The notes: generated by a model from the sequence alone, not told the origin. 64,000 nt of DNA from Maribacter sp. HTCC2170 (GCF_000153165.2 NC_014472.1:617501-681500), one strand, 5' to 3'. Positions 45,778-57,876 are shown, numbered from the stretch's first letter. Numbers and translations are program-made.

Positions 45778-46782
45778 CTACCTAAATCCAAAATTCACTC
45801 CGACCGATAATGTATTGAATTCGGCCACCGCATAATCCGCGTGCAACCTAAAGAATCCTAATTTTAGCTTGGTCCCAACATTTGCTGTAATTCCGCTTGT
45901 ATCTTTGTCAATTGAAAAGGGATCTACATATGTCTGCTGGAAAGGACCTGACTGTACCACGTATGTTCCTAAAACATCAGTGGTTGACTTACCTGACAAA
46001 TACCCCAAGCCGCCATAAAAATTGATAATGGGCAACTTAGTAGAAACAACTGCTTGAAATGCCCATGTATTGATATCCACTTCGAGTTTTTGATCCTGCC
46101 CCGCAATTACATTCGAATTTGTGAAATCATAAGAAGCATCTAAATGGGTATACCCGATAACTGCAGAAATAGCAATAGGTAAAATCTTATCAGCTGGTAA
46201 GTGCTTAGTAAATTCATGCTGAATACCAACACCATACATTCCCATGGAAAAATCATCTGTATTGATCTTGGGTAAAAACCTTGCTTTCAACTCGGTACCC
46301 TTAATAAGACCGACACTTGCTTGGATAAAACCGGAAGGAACAAAATTGATGTCCTCTGAGGCCAAACCTGAAGGTAAATCCAAATCCTGTCTTACAAGTC
46401 CGCTCTCATCTTCAATGAATACACTCACACCCTCAATATCGCCTAAGGACGTTGAGACCAATTTTGATGTGCTTCCATCTGTAAATTGCAAATTTTCGTA
46501 ATCAGCTGTATTTAATTCAAAAGCTTTTTTATCATCTTTATTCTTAAAATTAGACATATTACCGATAATTGAAATCTCAAAACCACCTAATGGTTTGGCG
46601 TCTGCGGTATTGTACCATCCACTTGAAAGACTATACATGATTCCTTCGGATGTTGGTGAGAGGTAATCAGTTGTAAACTTTTCCGCATCATTTAGGCCTG
46701 CTGCCAAAATTTCATTGATATTAGATTGTGCCATAGCTTGTAAACTACAAACCATCGCAAATAGGGATACTATTCTTTTCAT
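45778..46782 (-). CDS. DUF6588 family outer-membrane-like protein
   Basis: 334 residues. Signal peptide cut after AMAQ, then NINEILAAGLNDAEKFTTDYLSP, the conserved start of DUF6588. The rest shows beta-barrel strands (GTELKARFLPKINT, FSMGMYGVGIQHEF) and ends with an aromatic residue (SVGVNFGFR, close to it). Function unknown. Lies downstream of the gyrB terminator on the same strand. Confidence 0.85.
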   Translation of the reverse strand: MKRIVSLFAMVCSLQAMAQSNINEILAAGLNDAEKFTTDYLSPTSEGIMYSLSSGWYNTADAKPLGGFEISIIGNMSNFKNKDDKKAFELNTADYENLQFTDGSTSKLVSTSLGDIEGVSVFIEDESGLVRQDLDLPSGLASEDINFVPSGFIQASVGLIKGTELKARFLPKINTDDFSMGMYGVGIQHEFTKHLPADKILPIAISAVIGYTHLDASYDFTNSNVIAGQDQKLEVDINTWAFQAVVSTKLPIINFYGGLGYLSGKSTTDVLGTYVVQSGPFQQTYVDPFSIDKDTSGITANVGTKLKLGFFRLHADYAVAEFNTLSVGVNFGFR

Positions 46783-46805
46783 TTGTCTGAATTTTCCCTA
46801 AAACT

Positions 46806-46835
46806 AAAAACTCTGACATTGCTGTCAGAGTTTTT
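46806..46835 (-). terminator. gyrB terminator
   Basis: A 13-bp stem (AAAAACTCTGACA with TGTCAGAGTTTTT), loop of four bases, located just after the gyrB stop on the minus strand. Confidence 0.9.
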
Positions 46836-46854
46836 GTTGTGTAAGTGCTATTTC

Positions 46855-48798
<1,944 letters not shown>

Positions 48799-48835
48799 TT
48801 AATTTGTTCTGATCATTAAAATTTTAGCAATCTCA

Positions 48836-48843
48836 CAAATATA
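48836..48843 (-). promoter_or_regulatory. -7 element (TATATTTG) of gyrB
   Basis: TAnnTTTG match about 40 bases before gyrB; the best TTG is only 14 bases upstream. The rest of the 292-base gap holds AT-rich sequence and the asnB terminator. Confidence 0.45.
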
Positions 48844-48982
48844 ACCAATACCCTATGCAATATGGGTTTCTGACCTTTTTTAAACCATGAAGTTATCAAC
48901 AAAAATTGTGGAAAATATTGACTTGATTATTTGGATTTTAGATTGAGATAAGTATTGCCAATAAGGCAGATTTTGAACAAAA

Positions 48983-49010
48983 AAGAAGTGCCTCCTTGGA
49001 GACACTTCTT
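48983..49010 (-). terminator. asnB terminator
   Basis: AAGAAGTG with CACTTCTT, extended by CTC/GAG after one mismatch; followed on the minus strand by TTTTTTG. Confidence 0.7.
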
Positions 49011-49087
49011 ACTGACTAATTAAATAAAACTGTAACTATCAATAGATAGAAAAACAGAATTGTCGTAAACCCTTTTAGTTGGTCAAT

Positions 49088-50752
49088 TTAATATGCATCA
49101 TCATGCACATTGGCAACTGCCCTGCCAGAAGGGTCATTCATGTTTTTGAAGGCTTCGTCCCATTCCAGCGCTATTTTAGTACTACAAGCCACTGAAGGTT
49201 CTTGTGGCACACATAAAGCTGCTGCATCTGATGGGAAATGTTGCTCAAATATTGAACGATAGTAAAACTCCTCTTTTGTAGTTGGTGTCTGTAAAGGAAA
49301 GCGGAACTTTGCATTTGCCAACTGCTCATCTGAAACTTCAGTGTCAACTACCTCCTTCAAAGTATCAATCCAGCTATAACCAACTCCATCAGAGAATTGT
49401 TCTTTTTGTCTCCAAGCTACACTTTCAGGCAACATATCTTCAAAGGCTTTTCTGACCACCCATTTTTCCATTCGTTCACCATTGATCATTTTATCTTTTG
49501 GATTGATGCGCATGGCAACATCCATAAATTCTTTATCCAAGAATGGCACACGACCTTCTATTCCCCATGCAGCCAAAGATTTGTTCGCCCTCAAGCAATC
49601 GTACATGTGTAGTTTATCCAATTTACGAACTGTCTCTTCATGAAAATCTTTTGGGCTTGGAGCCTTATGAAAGTATAGGTATCCTCCAAACAACTCGTCC
49701 GCACCTTCCCCAGAAAGCACCATTTTAATTCCCATAGACTTTATTACCCTAGCCATAAGATACATTGGCGTCGAGGCCCTAATAGTGGTTATATCATATG
49801 TTTCGAGGTTATAAACAACATCTTTTATGGCATCTAACCCTTCTTGAATGGTAAACTTGATTTCATGATGTACGGTACCAATATGATCCGCTACTTTTTG
49901 TGCGGCAGCTAAATCAGGTGAACCGTCCAATCCAACAGAAAAAGAGTGTAATTGTGGCCACCATGCCTCTGTTGTATCATCTGATTCAACTCGTTTTTGA
50001 GCATATTTCTTCGCAATTGCTGAAGTCACTGATGAATCCAACCCACCAGAAAGTAATACACCATACGGCACATCAGACATTAGTTGTCTGTGAACTGCAT
50101 CTTCCAAAGCTTTTTTGATTTCTTGTATACTGGTCTCGTTTTCTTTTACGGCATCATATTCCATCCAGTCACGGGAATACCATTTTTTAAGCTCACCATC
50201 ACTACTATGCATATAATGCCCGGGAGGAAATAATTCTATTTTGGTACAAACACTTTCCAATGCCTTTAATTCAGAAGCCACATAAAAAGTGCCGTTCTTA
50301 TCCCAACCCATGTATAAAGGTATAATACCCATATGATCACGAGCAATAAAATATTCGTCTTTCTCAGCATCATAAATTGCGAAACCAAAAATGCCATTCA
50401 TTTCATCAATAAAATCAACACCTTTTTCTTCATACAAAGCCAATATAACTTCACAATCGGATTCAGTTTGAAAATTATATTTCCCTTCAAATTGTTTACG
50501 TAACTCTCTATGATTATATATTTCGCCATTTGCAGCCAAAACCAACTTTCCGTCTTCACTAAAAAGTGGTTGTTTACCAGAAGCCGGGTCAACAATCGCC
50601 AATCTTTCATGCGCCAAAATGGCTTTTTCATCCGCATAAATGCCGCTCCAATCTGGCCCTCTATGCCTAACTTTCTTGGACATCTCCAACAATTGAGGTC
50701 TTAAAACATCCGTGCTTTCCTTAACATCAAATGCACATACAATTCCACACAT
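49088..50752 (-). CDS. asnB: asparagine synthetase B (glutamine-hydrolysing)
   Basis: 554 residues. The N-terminal nucleophile is Cys2 (MCGIVCAFD), followed by the glutaminase domain with RLAIVDP and ANGEIYNHRELR; the synthetase domain has the PP-loop SGGLDSSVTSAI and LSGEGADELFGGYLYFHKAP. It makes asparagine from aspartate, ATP and glutamine. Length matches E. coli AsnB. Monocistronic. Confidence 0.96.
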   Translation of the reverse strand: MCGIVCAFDVKESTDVLRPQLLEMSKKVRHRGPDWSGIYADEKAILAHERLAIVDPASGKQPLFSEDGKLVLAANGEIYNHRELRKQFEGKYNFQTESDCEVILALYEEKGVDFIDEMNGIFGFAIYDAEKDEYFIARDHMGIIPLYMGWDKNGTFYVASELKALESVCTKIELFPPGHYMHSSDGELKKWYSRDWMEYDAVKENETSIQEIKKALEDAVHRQLMSDVPYGVLLSGGLDSSVTSAIAKKYAQKRVESDDTTEAWWPQLHSFSVGLDGSPDLAAAQKVADHIGTVHHEIKFTIQEGLDAIKDVVYNLETYDITTIRASTPMYLMARVIKSMGIKMVLSGEGADELFGGYLYFHKAPSPKDFHEETVRKLDKLHMYDCLRANKSLAAWGIEGRVPFLDKEFMDVAMRINPKDKMINGERMEKWVVRKAFEDMLPESVAWRQKEQFSDGVGYSWIDTLKEVVDTEVSDEQLANAKFRFPLQTPTTKEEFYYRSIFEQHFPSDAAALCVPQEPSVACSTKIALEWDEAFKNMNDPSGRAVANVHDDAY

Positions 50753-50994
50753 AACTTAATATTTATATCAATTTAAAAGCAAAGATGCAATTAAACTATC
50801 ATTCATAAAACATATCTACACTTATTACTTTCACATTAACATATTTACGAGTAATAAAACAAAATATTGAAATTGAATTACGAAAAAACAAATGATATCT
50901 GTTCATTCTGTAAGTTGGGATAATTTTAACGACTTTTTAAGTATCAATGAATGTATTACTACTTAGATTTGAATTACAAAAAACAAACACAATT

Positions 50995-51534
50995 ATGAAA
51001 AATTTATTTGCACTTTCTATTTTAATGCTAGCCTTGGTATTCACTACAAATGTTTCTGCCCAAAAATTCAGTGGTTTGGACAAAAGTCCGATGGATATGG
51101 CCACATACCCATCTAGCTACAAAATAGCCGATAAAGCTGTTAGGGTAACCTATAGTAGACCTCAATTAAAAGGACGATCCGTTTCTGAATTAGCTCCTGC
51201 GGGAGAAGTTTGGAGAACCGGTGCCAATGAAGCTGTTGAAATCACGTTGTATAAAGATGCAAAAATCGGTGATGCAGATGTAAAGGCGGGTACTTATTCA
51301 CTATTTACCATTCCTGGCAAAAACGAATGGACGGTAATTTTAAACAATAACCTAAACCAATGGGGAGCTTATTCTTATAGTAAAAAAGCTGATGTTGCCA
51401 GAGCACAGGCAAAGGCAAGCACTGATTCTGAATCTCTTGATGCCTTCTCAATTGCTTTTAAAGAAGTTGAGGGAGGTGCACATTTGGTAATGGCATGGGG
51501 AACCACTAGAGTTTCTCTTCCTATTATGATGTAG
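50995..51534 (+). CDS. DUF2911 family secreted protein
   Basis: 179 residues from ATG 50995, chosen because MKNLFALSILMLALVF gives a clean signal peptide cut after VSAQ; a start 48 bases upstream would break it. DUF2911 marks are VRVTYSRPQLKGRSV, GEVWRTGANEAVEI, AGTYSLFTIPG and WTVILN. Function unknown; common in Bacteroidota, periplasmic or secreted. Confidence 0.88.
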   Translation: MKNLFALSILMLALVFTTNVSAQKFSGLDKSPMDMATYPSSYKIADKAVRVTYSRPQLKGRSVSELAPAGEVWRTGANEAVEITLYKDAKIGDADVKAGTYSLFTIPGKNEWTVILNNNLNQWGAYSYSKKADVARAQAKASTDSESLDAFSIAFKEVEGGAHLVMAWGTTRVSLPIMM

Positions 51535-51561
51535 AAAAAAGTTACTTTGAAAAAGAAAATC

Positions 51562-51589
51562 AAAAGCCGAAGTTAATTCTTCGGCTTTT
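51562..51589. terminator. terminator between DUF2911 and M20 genes
   Basis: An 11-bp stem (AAAAGCCGAAG with CTTCGGCTTTT), six-base loop, followed by TTTATA; also usable from the minus strand. Confidence 0.88.
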
Positions 51590-51614
51590 TTATATGGTAA
51601 CTTATTCCTAAACG

Positions 51615-53129
51615 CTATAACTTTTCGTTTAAAATAGCAATCATGGTTTTAATACCTTCCCGATAATTACCCAATCGTAAATTTTCATTAGGGCTATGTT
51701 GGTTGTTATCTCTATTCACCGTTGGCACGGTAACAGCAGGAATATTCAATGTGGTCACAAAAGGAGAAATGGGAATTGAACCGCCACTCATTCGTATCAT
51801 TATGGGATCTTCGTTAAATGCCTTTTTCAAGGCCCTTTGAAGCCACAGCCCAACTTCCGAGTCAAAATCTGTTCTAAAAGATTGATACGAAATTTCATGA
51901 TTGAAAGTCGCAATCTTCTCGTGTGCCATGCGCTCTACTTTTGTTGGAACTTTGTTTATTACAAAATAACCTTGGTCTTCTATATGATTTCTTATCAACC
52001 CAATTAATCTATTTGGGTCTGATTCAAGTACCAGACGAACGTCAATTTCTGCCCTGGCCCATCCTGGAATAATGGTCCTCACTTTTTCATCTATCCATCC
52101 TGATTGCATTCCCCTAATATTCAAAGAGGGGTATTGAATGGCTTCTTGATAATTATTTCCGACTCTATCAACACTTCCCAATTGTAATCTATCTCGAATT
52201 TCTTCCTCATTATCAGGCACTGCTCTTAAAACCTTACTCGTTTCAGCATCAATAGAAATTCCATCATAAAAACTAGGAATAACCACACGACCATAATCAT
52301 CTTTCATCCCAGCCAAAAGCTTAGACAATCGCAATGCTGGGTTTGGTGCATAATTTCCGAAATGACCACTGTGTTGTGGTACAACTGGACCATATGTGGT
52401 CAACGTGATTGTAGCGATTCCTCTTGCACCGAAAGTCAATGTTGGTTTATTCGTTATATGTCTAGGACCATCAAAAATTATCAACATATCCGCGGCAAGC
52501 AATTCAGTATTATTGATTACAGCTTTTGGCAACTGCGGAGAACCCAATTCCTCCTCAAAATCCATTATAACCTTTATGTTGTAATTAGGGTAAATCTTTC
52601 TTTCCTCAATAGCGTCCAATGCTGCAAGAAACATTGCTACTGGGCCTTTGGCATCTGAAGCCGATCTTGCAAACACCCGCCAATCATCTTCATATTCTTC
52701 AATTTTATTCCAAGGAATTTCTGACCACTCACCTGTGGTATTTTTTCTTTTTAATGTTGGACTATATGGACTAGATTGAAACCATCGGGTAGAATCTATA
52801 GGTTGTCCATCAATCTGAAGATAAATCAAAACGGTTTTCTTTGCATTTTTATGTTTCCGCTCTGCCAACAAAAGAGGGACTGTTTCTGTCGGAATTCTTG
52901 TGGTCGTGAAATTTCGCTTGATGAACGATTTCTCACACCATTTTACGTTCTCTTCTATATCATCTGGATAAAAGGCATCATTAGGAATACTAAGAATATC
53001 TTTTAGTAACGGGAATGATTTTAGAGTATGTTTAGCAGCCAACTCACCCAACTGCTTTTCATTCAATTTTTGACTATAGGCAATAGTTACGGAGAGTACA
53101 CATACAAAAAGTAAAATTAGATTTTTCAT
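51615..53129 (-). CDS. M20-family peptidase-like secreted protein
   Basis: 504 residues. Signal peptide cut after AYSQ, so periplasmic or surface. M20 family blocks are present: SASDAKGPVAMFLAAL with the bridging Asp, DFEEELGSP with the catalytic and ligand Glu, SGGSIPI and the terminal HSPNENLRLGNY with the last His ligand. The first metal motif, normally HxD, reads LQIDGQP: Gln105 replaces the His and Asp107 is kept. A dimerisation insertion lies between about 230 and 370. It may be an altered-metal enzyme or an inactive homologue; cleavage of dipeptides or small peptides is the family role. Confidence 0.85.
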   Translation of the reverse strand: MKNLILLFVCVLSVTIAYSQKLNEKQLGELAAKHTLKSFPLLKDILSIPNDAFYPDDIEENVKWCEKSFIKRNFTTTRIPTETVPLLLAERKHKNAKKTVLIYLQIDGQPIDSTRWFQSSPYSPTLKRKNTTGEWSEIPWNKIEEYEDDWRVFARSASDAKGPVAMFLAALDAIEERKIYPNYNIKVIMDFEEELGSPQLPKAVINNTELLAADMLIIFDGPRHITNKPTLTFGARGIATITLTTYGPVVPQHSGHFGNYAPNPALRLSKLLAGMKDDYGRVVIPSFYDGISIDAETSKVLRAVPDNEEEIRDRLQLGSVDRVGNNYQEAIQYPSLNIRGMQSGWIDEKVRTIIPGWARAEIDVRLVLESDPNRLIGLIRNHIEDQGYFVINKVPTKVERMAHEKIATFNHEISYQSFRTDFDSEVGLWLQRALKKAFNEDPIMIRMSGGSIPISPFVTTLNIPAVTVPTVNRDNNQHSPNENLRLGNYREGIKTMIAILNEKL

Positions 53130-53145
53130 GGATAAGGTATTTACC

Positions 53146-53175
53146 CAAAAATAAGAATTACTACGTGCTTTCCAA
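53146..53175 (-). promoter_or_regulatory. promoter of the M20 peptidase gene
   Basis: Minus-strand TTG (53173-53175), spacer of 19 bases, TATTTTTG (53146-53153), an exact fit to the flavobacterial consensus, ending 16 bases before the start codon. Confidence 0.7.
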
Positions 53176-53209
53176 TAATCAGTTCATTTATAGAAAACCG
53201 TTCTAAAAA

Positions 53210-53246
53210 AAATCCAAGAAATTCTATAAATGAATTTCTTGGATTT
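53210..53246. terminator. terminator of the small secreted protein gene
   Basis: Perfect 15-bp stem (AAATCCAAGAAATTC with GAATTTCTTGGATTT), seven-base loop; on the minus strand it is followed by TTTTTTAG. Confidence 0.85.
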
Positions 53247-53267
53247 AAATTTTTTAAAAAAGATAGA

Positions 53268-53684
53268 TTATTCGGGTTGCATTCTCTTGCCCTCAATGGC
53301 AAAATTACCATCGTAAGAACTACTTTCTCCACTCATCTTGTCACCATCAACATTTAAAGTGACTGAAACATTTGAGCCTTCCACATTTACAGTGAAAGTT
53401 ATTACGTTATCCTTGACCTTTACATTTTCAGCATTGATTGCACCATGTTGCAGCTGCACTTTAACTATATATTCTTTATTTTCTTTAGATATCATCAAGA
53501 CTCCTTTACTATATTCATAAGGAACATTCTCCACAGTATACTCCCAAGCTCCTGTGACCTCATCCGCAGGGATTGAAAAATTCACTTTATTCTTCTCATT
53601 GGTTGTATTGGCCGATGCAGCAGTAATACCAAGTAAGCATGTAGCAATCACTAAAATTTGGAACTTTCTCGCAATAGATTTCAT
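53268..53684 (-). CDS. small secreted beta-rich protein
   Basis: 138 residues. Signal peptide ending around ASA (MKSIARKFQILVIATCLLGITAASA). The mature protein runs in short strands (VTGAWEYTVENVPYEYSKGVLMI, YIVKVQLQHG, VITFTVNVEGSNVSVTLNVDGDKMSGESS), which looks like one beta-sandwich or lipocalin-like domain. No family recognised. Own terminator downstream; no partners. Confidence 0.72.
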   Translation of the reverse strand: MKSIARKFQILVIATCLLGITAASANTTNEKNKVNFSIPADEVTGAWEYTVENVPYEYSKGVLMISKENKEYIVKVQLQHGAINAENVKVKDNVITFTVNVEGSNVSVTLNVDGDKMSGESSSYDGNFAIEGKRMQPE

Positions 53685-53779
53685 ATGATAATGTTTAATG
53701 TTTTAAGTACTGAATATATACGTAAAATTACGAAATAGAGTTGTCAGATGTATCTTATTTTCGACCTTAAATCAAAGTA

Positions 53780-54547
53780 TTATTTCTTTCGGGGTTTAGA
53801 AGATCTGTTTTCCTTGATTTTCACATAAATCAGCTTTTTCCGACCACGGGAATCCTCACGACGTTCCAATTCAAAATTCTTTATAGACCCTATTAGCGGT
53901 GTAAGTTTCTGAAAACCATAGTTTCTTGAATCAAAATTTGGATGTCTTTTTTGCAACAAGCTCCCAACATCACCTAAAAACGCCCAACCATCATCATCTG
54001 CAACATCGGTTATTGTGCTTGTTATAAAACGAATTTCCTTTGTTGTAATCTTATCAATGGTATTCTGGCCTTTGGACTTTTCATCATCAGTATTTACTGA
54101 GGTCTCCTCGGACTGATTCTTAAGAATCTCTATATAAATGAATTTGTCGCAAGCCACAATGAACGGATCGGGTGTTTTCTTCTCACCAATGCCAAAAACC
54201 TGCATTCCGGCTTCACGTAACCGTGTTGCCAAACGTGTAAAGTCACTGTCACTACTTACTAAACAAAAACCATTTACCTTGCCCGAATACAAAATATCCA
54301 TGGCATCGATGATCATAGCAGAATCCGTGGCGTTCTTACCGCTGGTATAACCGTATTGTTGTATGGGAGTAATGGCATTTTCCAAAAGAACAGCCTTCCA
54401 TTTGTTAAGGCGCGGATTTGTCCAGTCACCATAAATGCGCTTTATGGTAGGGTTACCGTATTTGGCAATTTCTTCCATCATCTCTTTTACATTAGCGGAA
54501 GGAATATTGTCACCATCAATAAGTACTGCAAAGTTTACATCCATCAT
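53780..54547 (-). CDS. NYN-domain putative nuclease (LabA/MARF1-like) with OST-HTH-like C-terminus
   Basis: 255 residues. NYN/PIN-like domain with its acidic residues in VLIDGDNIP, ATDSAMIIDAMDIL and LVSSDSDFTRLATRLRE. The C-terminal part (FLGDVGSLLQKRHPNFDSRNYGFQKLTPLIGSIKNFELE) has the pattern of an OST-HTH/LOTUS domain, followed by a basic tail rich in Lys and Arg. Such proteins are thought to cleave or bind RNA; no target can be read. Two adjacent ATG codons at the start; either may be used. Confidence 0.87.
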   Translation of the reverse strand: MMDVNFAVLIDGDNIPSANVKEMMEEIAKYGNPTIKRIYGDWTNPRLNKWKAVLLENAITPIQQYGYTSGKNATDSAMIIDAMDILYSGKVNGFCLVSSDSDFTRLATRLREAGMQVFGIGEKKTPDPFIVACDKFIYIEILKNQSEETSVNTDDEKSKGQNTIDKITTKEIRFITSTITDVADDDGWAFLGDVGSLLQKRHPNFDSRNYGFQKLTPLIGSIKNFELERREDSRGRKKLIYVKIKENRSSKPRKK

Positions 54548-54608
54548 TTATAATTGATTTTCTGCAAGTTACGTGGTTTTAAAATCAAAGCTACTCCTAA
54601 AATTCATA

Positions 54609-57600
54609 TTATTTATTATTGAATGATTTATCTGGGTAGGCTGGTGGGTTGGGTACTTGTCTAGGATCCTTAGCAATTAATTTTTCTAAATGTTCTATTG
54701 CTGCATCCAATTGTGCGTCTTTACCATTGAAAGTGGCATGCGGCAGGTTATCCACAACGATGTCCGGTTCAAAACCATGTCCCTCAATCAACCAATCCCC
54801 ATCGGGACCATAAACGCCCATCATAGGCGCCCGAGCTATACCACCATCGCTGAGTCTATTTACCCCACTCAACCAAATTTCACCTCCCCAGGTACGGGTG
54901 CCAATCGCAGTACCAAGATTCAGCTTTTTAAAACCGTCTGCAAAGGCTTCACCATCTGATGCCGTGTTACCGTTTACCAAAACAACAATATGACCCCTAA
55001 AGGCGTATTGCATATTCCAATATGGCTTTCCCGATCTTGATTTCCAATACATCCAAGCCTTTCTAAGCAATTTTTCTAGAATAAAACTTTCAATATTACC
55101 GCCTCTATTATGACGAACGTCAATAATCAAACCAGGCCTATCAAAAACTGGATAAAACTCTCTGTACCATTGATTTAAATCACTACTACCCATAGCCTGC
55201 AAATGCACATATCCTATTTTACTTTCCGTTGCTTTTTCTACAGCTAAGCGGCGCGAGTATTCCCAATCGCGATAACGCAAACGATATGTACTGCCAATTG
55301 GTTTTACAATTACATTTTTTTTGACCGTTCCTCGTTTTATTTCTATTCTCACTTGTTTGCCTTGTTGATTTCGAATCAACTCACCTATATCAACTGCCGA
55401 TAATGCCTGTTTTCCATTAATACCTGTGATTACATCGCCAACTCGAATATCAAGAAAAGGGTCGTCCAATGGAGATTTCTCATCAGGATAATCAGGATCT
55501 GCCCTGTAAATATGCTCGATTCTAAAACCACCATTTGCCTCATCTCTACTAAATCGTGCACCTAAATCTGCTACAGATATGTTTTTAGAATCTCCTCGCA
55601 CATCTCCTCCCCTAACACTCGTATGTAGGGCTGCCAATTCACCAACAAACCTACCTATCAAATCAGACAACTCGTTTCTTGTAGTTATTCTATCAATTAG
55701 TGCATAATATTTATCATGCATTGCCTTCCAATTTACACCATGCATGTTCTTGTCATAGAAATAGTCTCGCTCCATACGCCATGCATCTCTAAAAATCTGT
55801 TTCCAATCTTCTTGTGGAGTAATAGCAAATTTCCATCCGCTTAAATCTATTTTTTTATCTGCTAAATCACTTACTTTCCCGGTGCCCGCATCCACCATAT
55901 AAAAATTGTTCTTTTGTCTTACCAAAAGCTGTTTTGTGTCCCCTGTCAGGCCAAAACTTCGGACATCCTCCATCATAGTCTTCAATTTCACATCTTCATT
56001 ATCAATTTTCAATACTCCTAGATGTGTTTTAGCATCAACCCCTGTTTCTCTGGACATTAAATAGACCGCTTTTTTAGTAACGGCCAATCCTCTATAATTA
56101 CCAGGTTTTAAAGGGACCTCTTCAATTCTTTCTTGTATGCCATCGCGATCCACCTTAACTGCTACCGAATTACTCCCATCCTCTTTATCCTCTTTTTTCT
56201 CTACTGGAGCCAGCTCATCTTTAGCTCTAAAAGGAGACCTTGTTCCCTTCTGTAGTGCGATATGGTATAACTTCTCGCTGGCATCAAAATAAGGTTCAGG
56301 CTGTCTGGGCCCCCAGGGACTACCCACAAGGGTGGTAAAATTTCTGTCAGAAAGGAAATAAATGAACTTTCCATCTGGGCTCCATGCCGGGTAATTACTA
56401 TTTGCTCTATCCGTGGTTATTGGAAAGGAAGCTCCCGAAGACAAACCATATAAATAAATCTGAGCCATCGTATTGTCTGCAACCTGTACAAAAGCAATCC
56501 ATTTACTATCTGGTGACCACGAAAAGGAGTAAATACCTTCTTCTTTGGTTGATATTTTTTTACTCGACCCTGTTGCAATATTAAGTACAAACATATTACC
56601 CATTAAGTCATCATAGGCTAACCATTTACCATCTGGCGAAGGTTTTCCAGCATATCTAAGTACCTTACCATTATTCGTTATTGCTTCGTGTGACCCTACC
56701 CCGTTGCTGGGCATACTTACAAATTCAAATTCTCCACTTTCATCGGAAAGTGTGTATACCTTTTTCCCGTCTGAAGAAAACACCGCATCTCTAAACCTCA
56801 CATTCTTCTTATCGGTAAACTCAACAAGTCTGCCTGACTTCACTGGAGCGACAAAGGCCCTTCCTCTAGCAGTAATAACAATACGTTCACCTTTCTTATC
56901 TGGATTTACCGATGTTATATATTTTGATGGATTTTCAACCCATTTTTCCCTTAATTGGTCTAGATCCGAAGTAAGTTTAATATTGATTTTTTTCTTGTTA
57001 TTATTCTGAATATTGTAGTGCCAAATATCAGCTCCTATTTGATAAACAATGTTACCCTTGTGAAGATTGGCATAACGAACATCAAAATCGGTATGGTCAG
57101 TATGTTGTTTCAAATCATTTCCATTTTCATCAATAGACCAGATATTCATGATACCATCGCGATCGGTTATAAAATAAACTCGAGCATTAAACCACATGGG
57201 ATGATGACTTTCACCAGCATATCCTTTTGTCAATTGAATTGCTTCTGTAGACTCATTGGTGAATTTCCAAATTTGCCTTGCCGTACCCCCTTTATATCGT
57301 TTGGTTACATTACCATGGTCCGAAGGCCTTACAAAAAAGACCGTATTACCAGAAGCATCAAAGGAAGCTTCACTTGCCTGACTCAGTGGCACCCTTACTT
57401 TTTTCTTGGTTTTAATATCTATTGTCACTAATTGCCTATCGGGCAATGTTGCAAAAGCGCGTGTATCATAAACTATCTTTCCGTCTGGGGTCCATCCGTT
57501 AGTTCTTGAGAAATCACTCTCATAGGTCCATCTTATCGGTAGTCCACCATCTATCGGCATCGAATAAATCTCCGTTGGTCCTTCATAACTTGCTGAAAAT

Positions 57601-57854
57601 GCAATCATTTTACCATCTGGTGAAATAGCCGGATACCTTTCTTCCTCTGCATGAGTAGTAAGTTTATAAGCCAATCCGCCGGATAAAGGAACAGTCCAAA
57701 TATCGCCTTCCGCAGCAAAAACGACTTTATTCCCGTGTACATCAGGGTATTGATAGTAACCCTCAAAACCTTGAGATCTTACAGTATTTGCCAGCAGCAA
57801 TATCAGAGTTAACAAAAGAGGGAATAGTTTCGCGATTTTGATTTTCAAGATCAT
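54609..57854 (-). CDS. tricorn-like S41 family protease
   Basis: 1081 residues from ATG 57854, chosen because it gives a proper signal peptide (MILKIKIAKLFPLLL... cut after VRSQ); the frame is open further upstream. The N-terminal half is a double beta-propeller with TolB/WD40-like repeats (AISPDGKMIAFSASYEG, SPDGKWLAYDD, SPDSKWIAF). A PDZ domain follows (DIRVGDVITGINGKQALS), then the tail-specific protease core: LIIDVRHNRGGNIE and GNTASDGEAFADGF with the presumed nucleophile Ser. Tricorn-like proteases degrade peptides; this one is secreted to the periplasm or cell surface. Confidence 0.9.
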   Translation of the reverse strand: MILKIKIAKLFPLLLTLILLLANTVRSQGFEGYYQYPDVHGNKVVFAAEGDIWTVPLSGGLAYKLTTHAEEERYPAISPDGKMIAFSASYEGPTEIYSMPIDGGLPIRWTYESDFSRTNGWTPDGKIVYDTRAFATLPDRQLVTIDIKTKKKVRVPLSQASEASFDASGNTVFFVRPSDHGNVTKRYKGGTARQIWKFTNESTEAIQLTKGYAGESHHPMWFNARVYFITDRDGIMNIWSIDENGNDLKQHTDHTDFDVRYANLHKGNIVYQIGADIWHYNIQNNNKKKINIKLTSDLDQLREKWVENPSKYITSVNPDKKGERIVITARGRAFVAPVKSGRLVEFTDKKNVRFRDAVFSSDGKKVYTLSDESGEFEFVSMPSNGVGSHEAITNNGKVLRYAGKPSPDGKWLAYDDLMGNMFVLNIATGSSKKISTKEEGIYSFSWSPDSKWIAFVQVADNTMAQIYLYGLSSGASFPITTDRANSNYPAWSPDGKFIYFLSDRNFTTLVGSPWGPRQPEPYFDASEKLYHIALQKGTRSPFRAKDELAPVEKKEDKEDGSNSVAVKVDRDGIQERIEEVPLKPGNYRGLAVTKKAVYLMSRETGVDAKTHLGVLKIDNEDVKLKTMMEDVRSFGLTGDTKQLLVRQKNNFYMVDAGTGKVSDLADKKIDLSGWKFAITPQEDWKQIFRDAWRMERDYFYDKNMHGVNWKAMHDKYYALIDRITTRNELSDLIGRFVGELAALHTSVRGGDVRGDSKNISVADLGARFSRDEANGGFRIEHIYRADPDYPDEKSPLDDPFLDIRVGDVITGINGKQALSAVDIGELIRNQQGKQVRIEIKRGTVKKNVIVKPIGSTYRLRYRDWEYSRRLAVEKATESKIGYVHLQAMGSSDLNQWYREFYPVFDRPGLIIDVRHNRGGNIESFILEKLLRKAWMYWKSRSGKPYWNMQYAFRGHIVVLVNGNTASDGEAFADGFKKLNLGTAIGTRTWGGEIWLSGVNRLSDGGIARAPMMGVYGPDGDWLIEGHGFEPDIVVDNLPHATFNGKDAQLDAAIEHLEKLIAKDPRQVPNPPAYPDKSFNNK

Positions 57855-57876
57855 ATTATTCGTTTTTTGAATTACT

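Noticed and set aside
57018-57431. 137-residue + strand frame opposite the tricorn-like protease gene
   Set aside because: Antisense shadow; the opposite frame carries clear propeller repeats.
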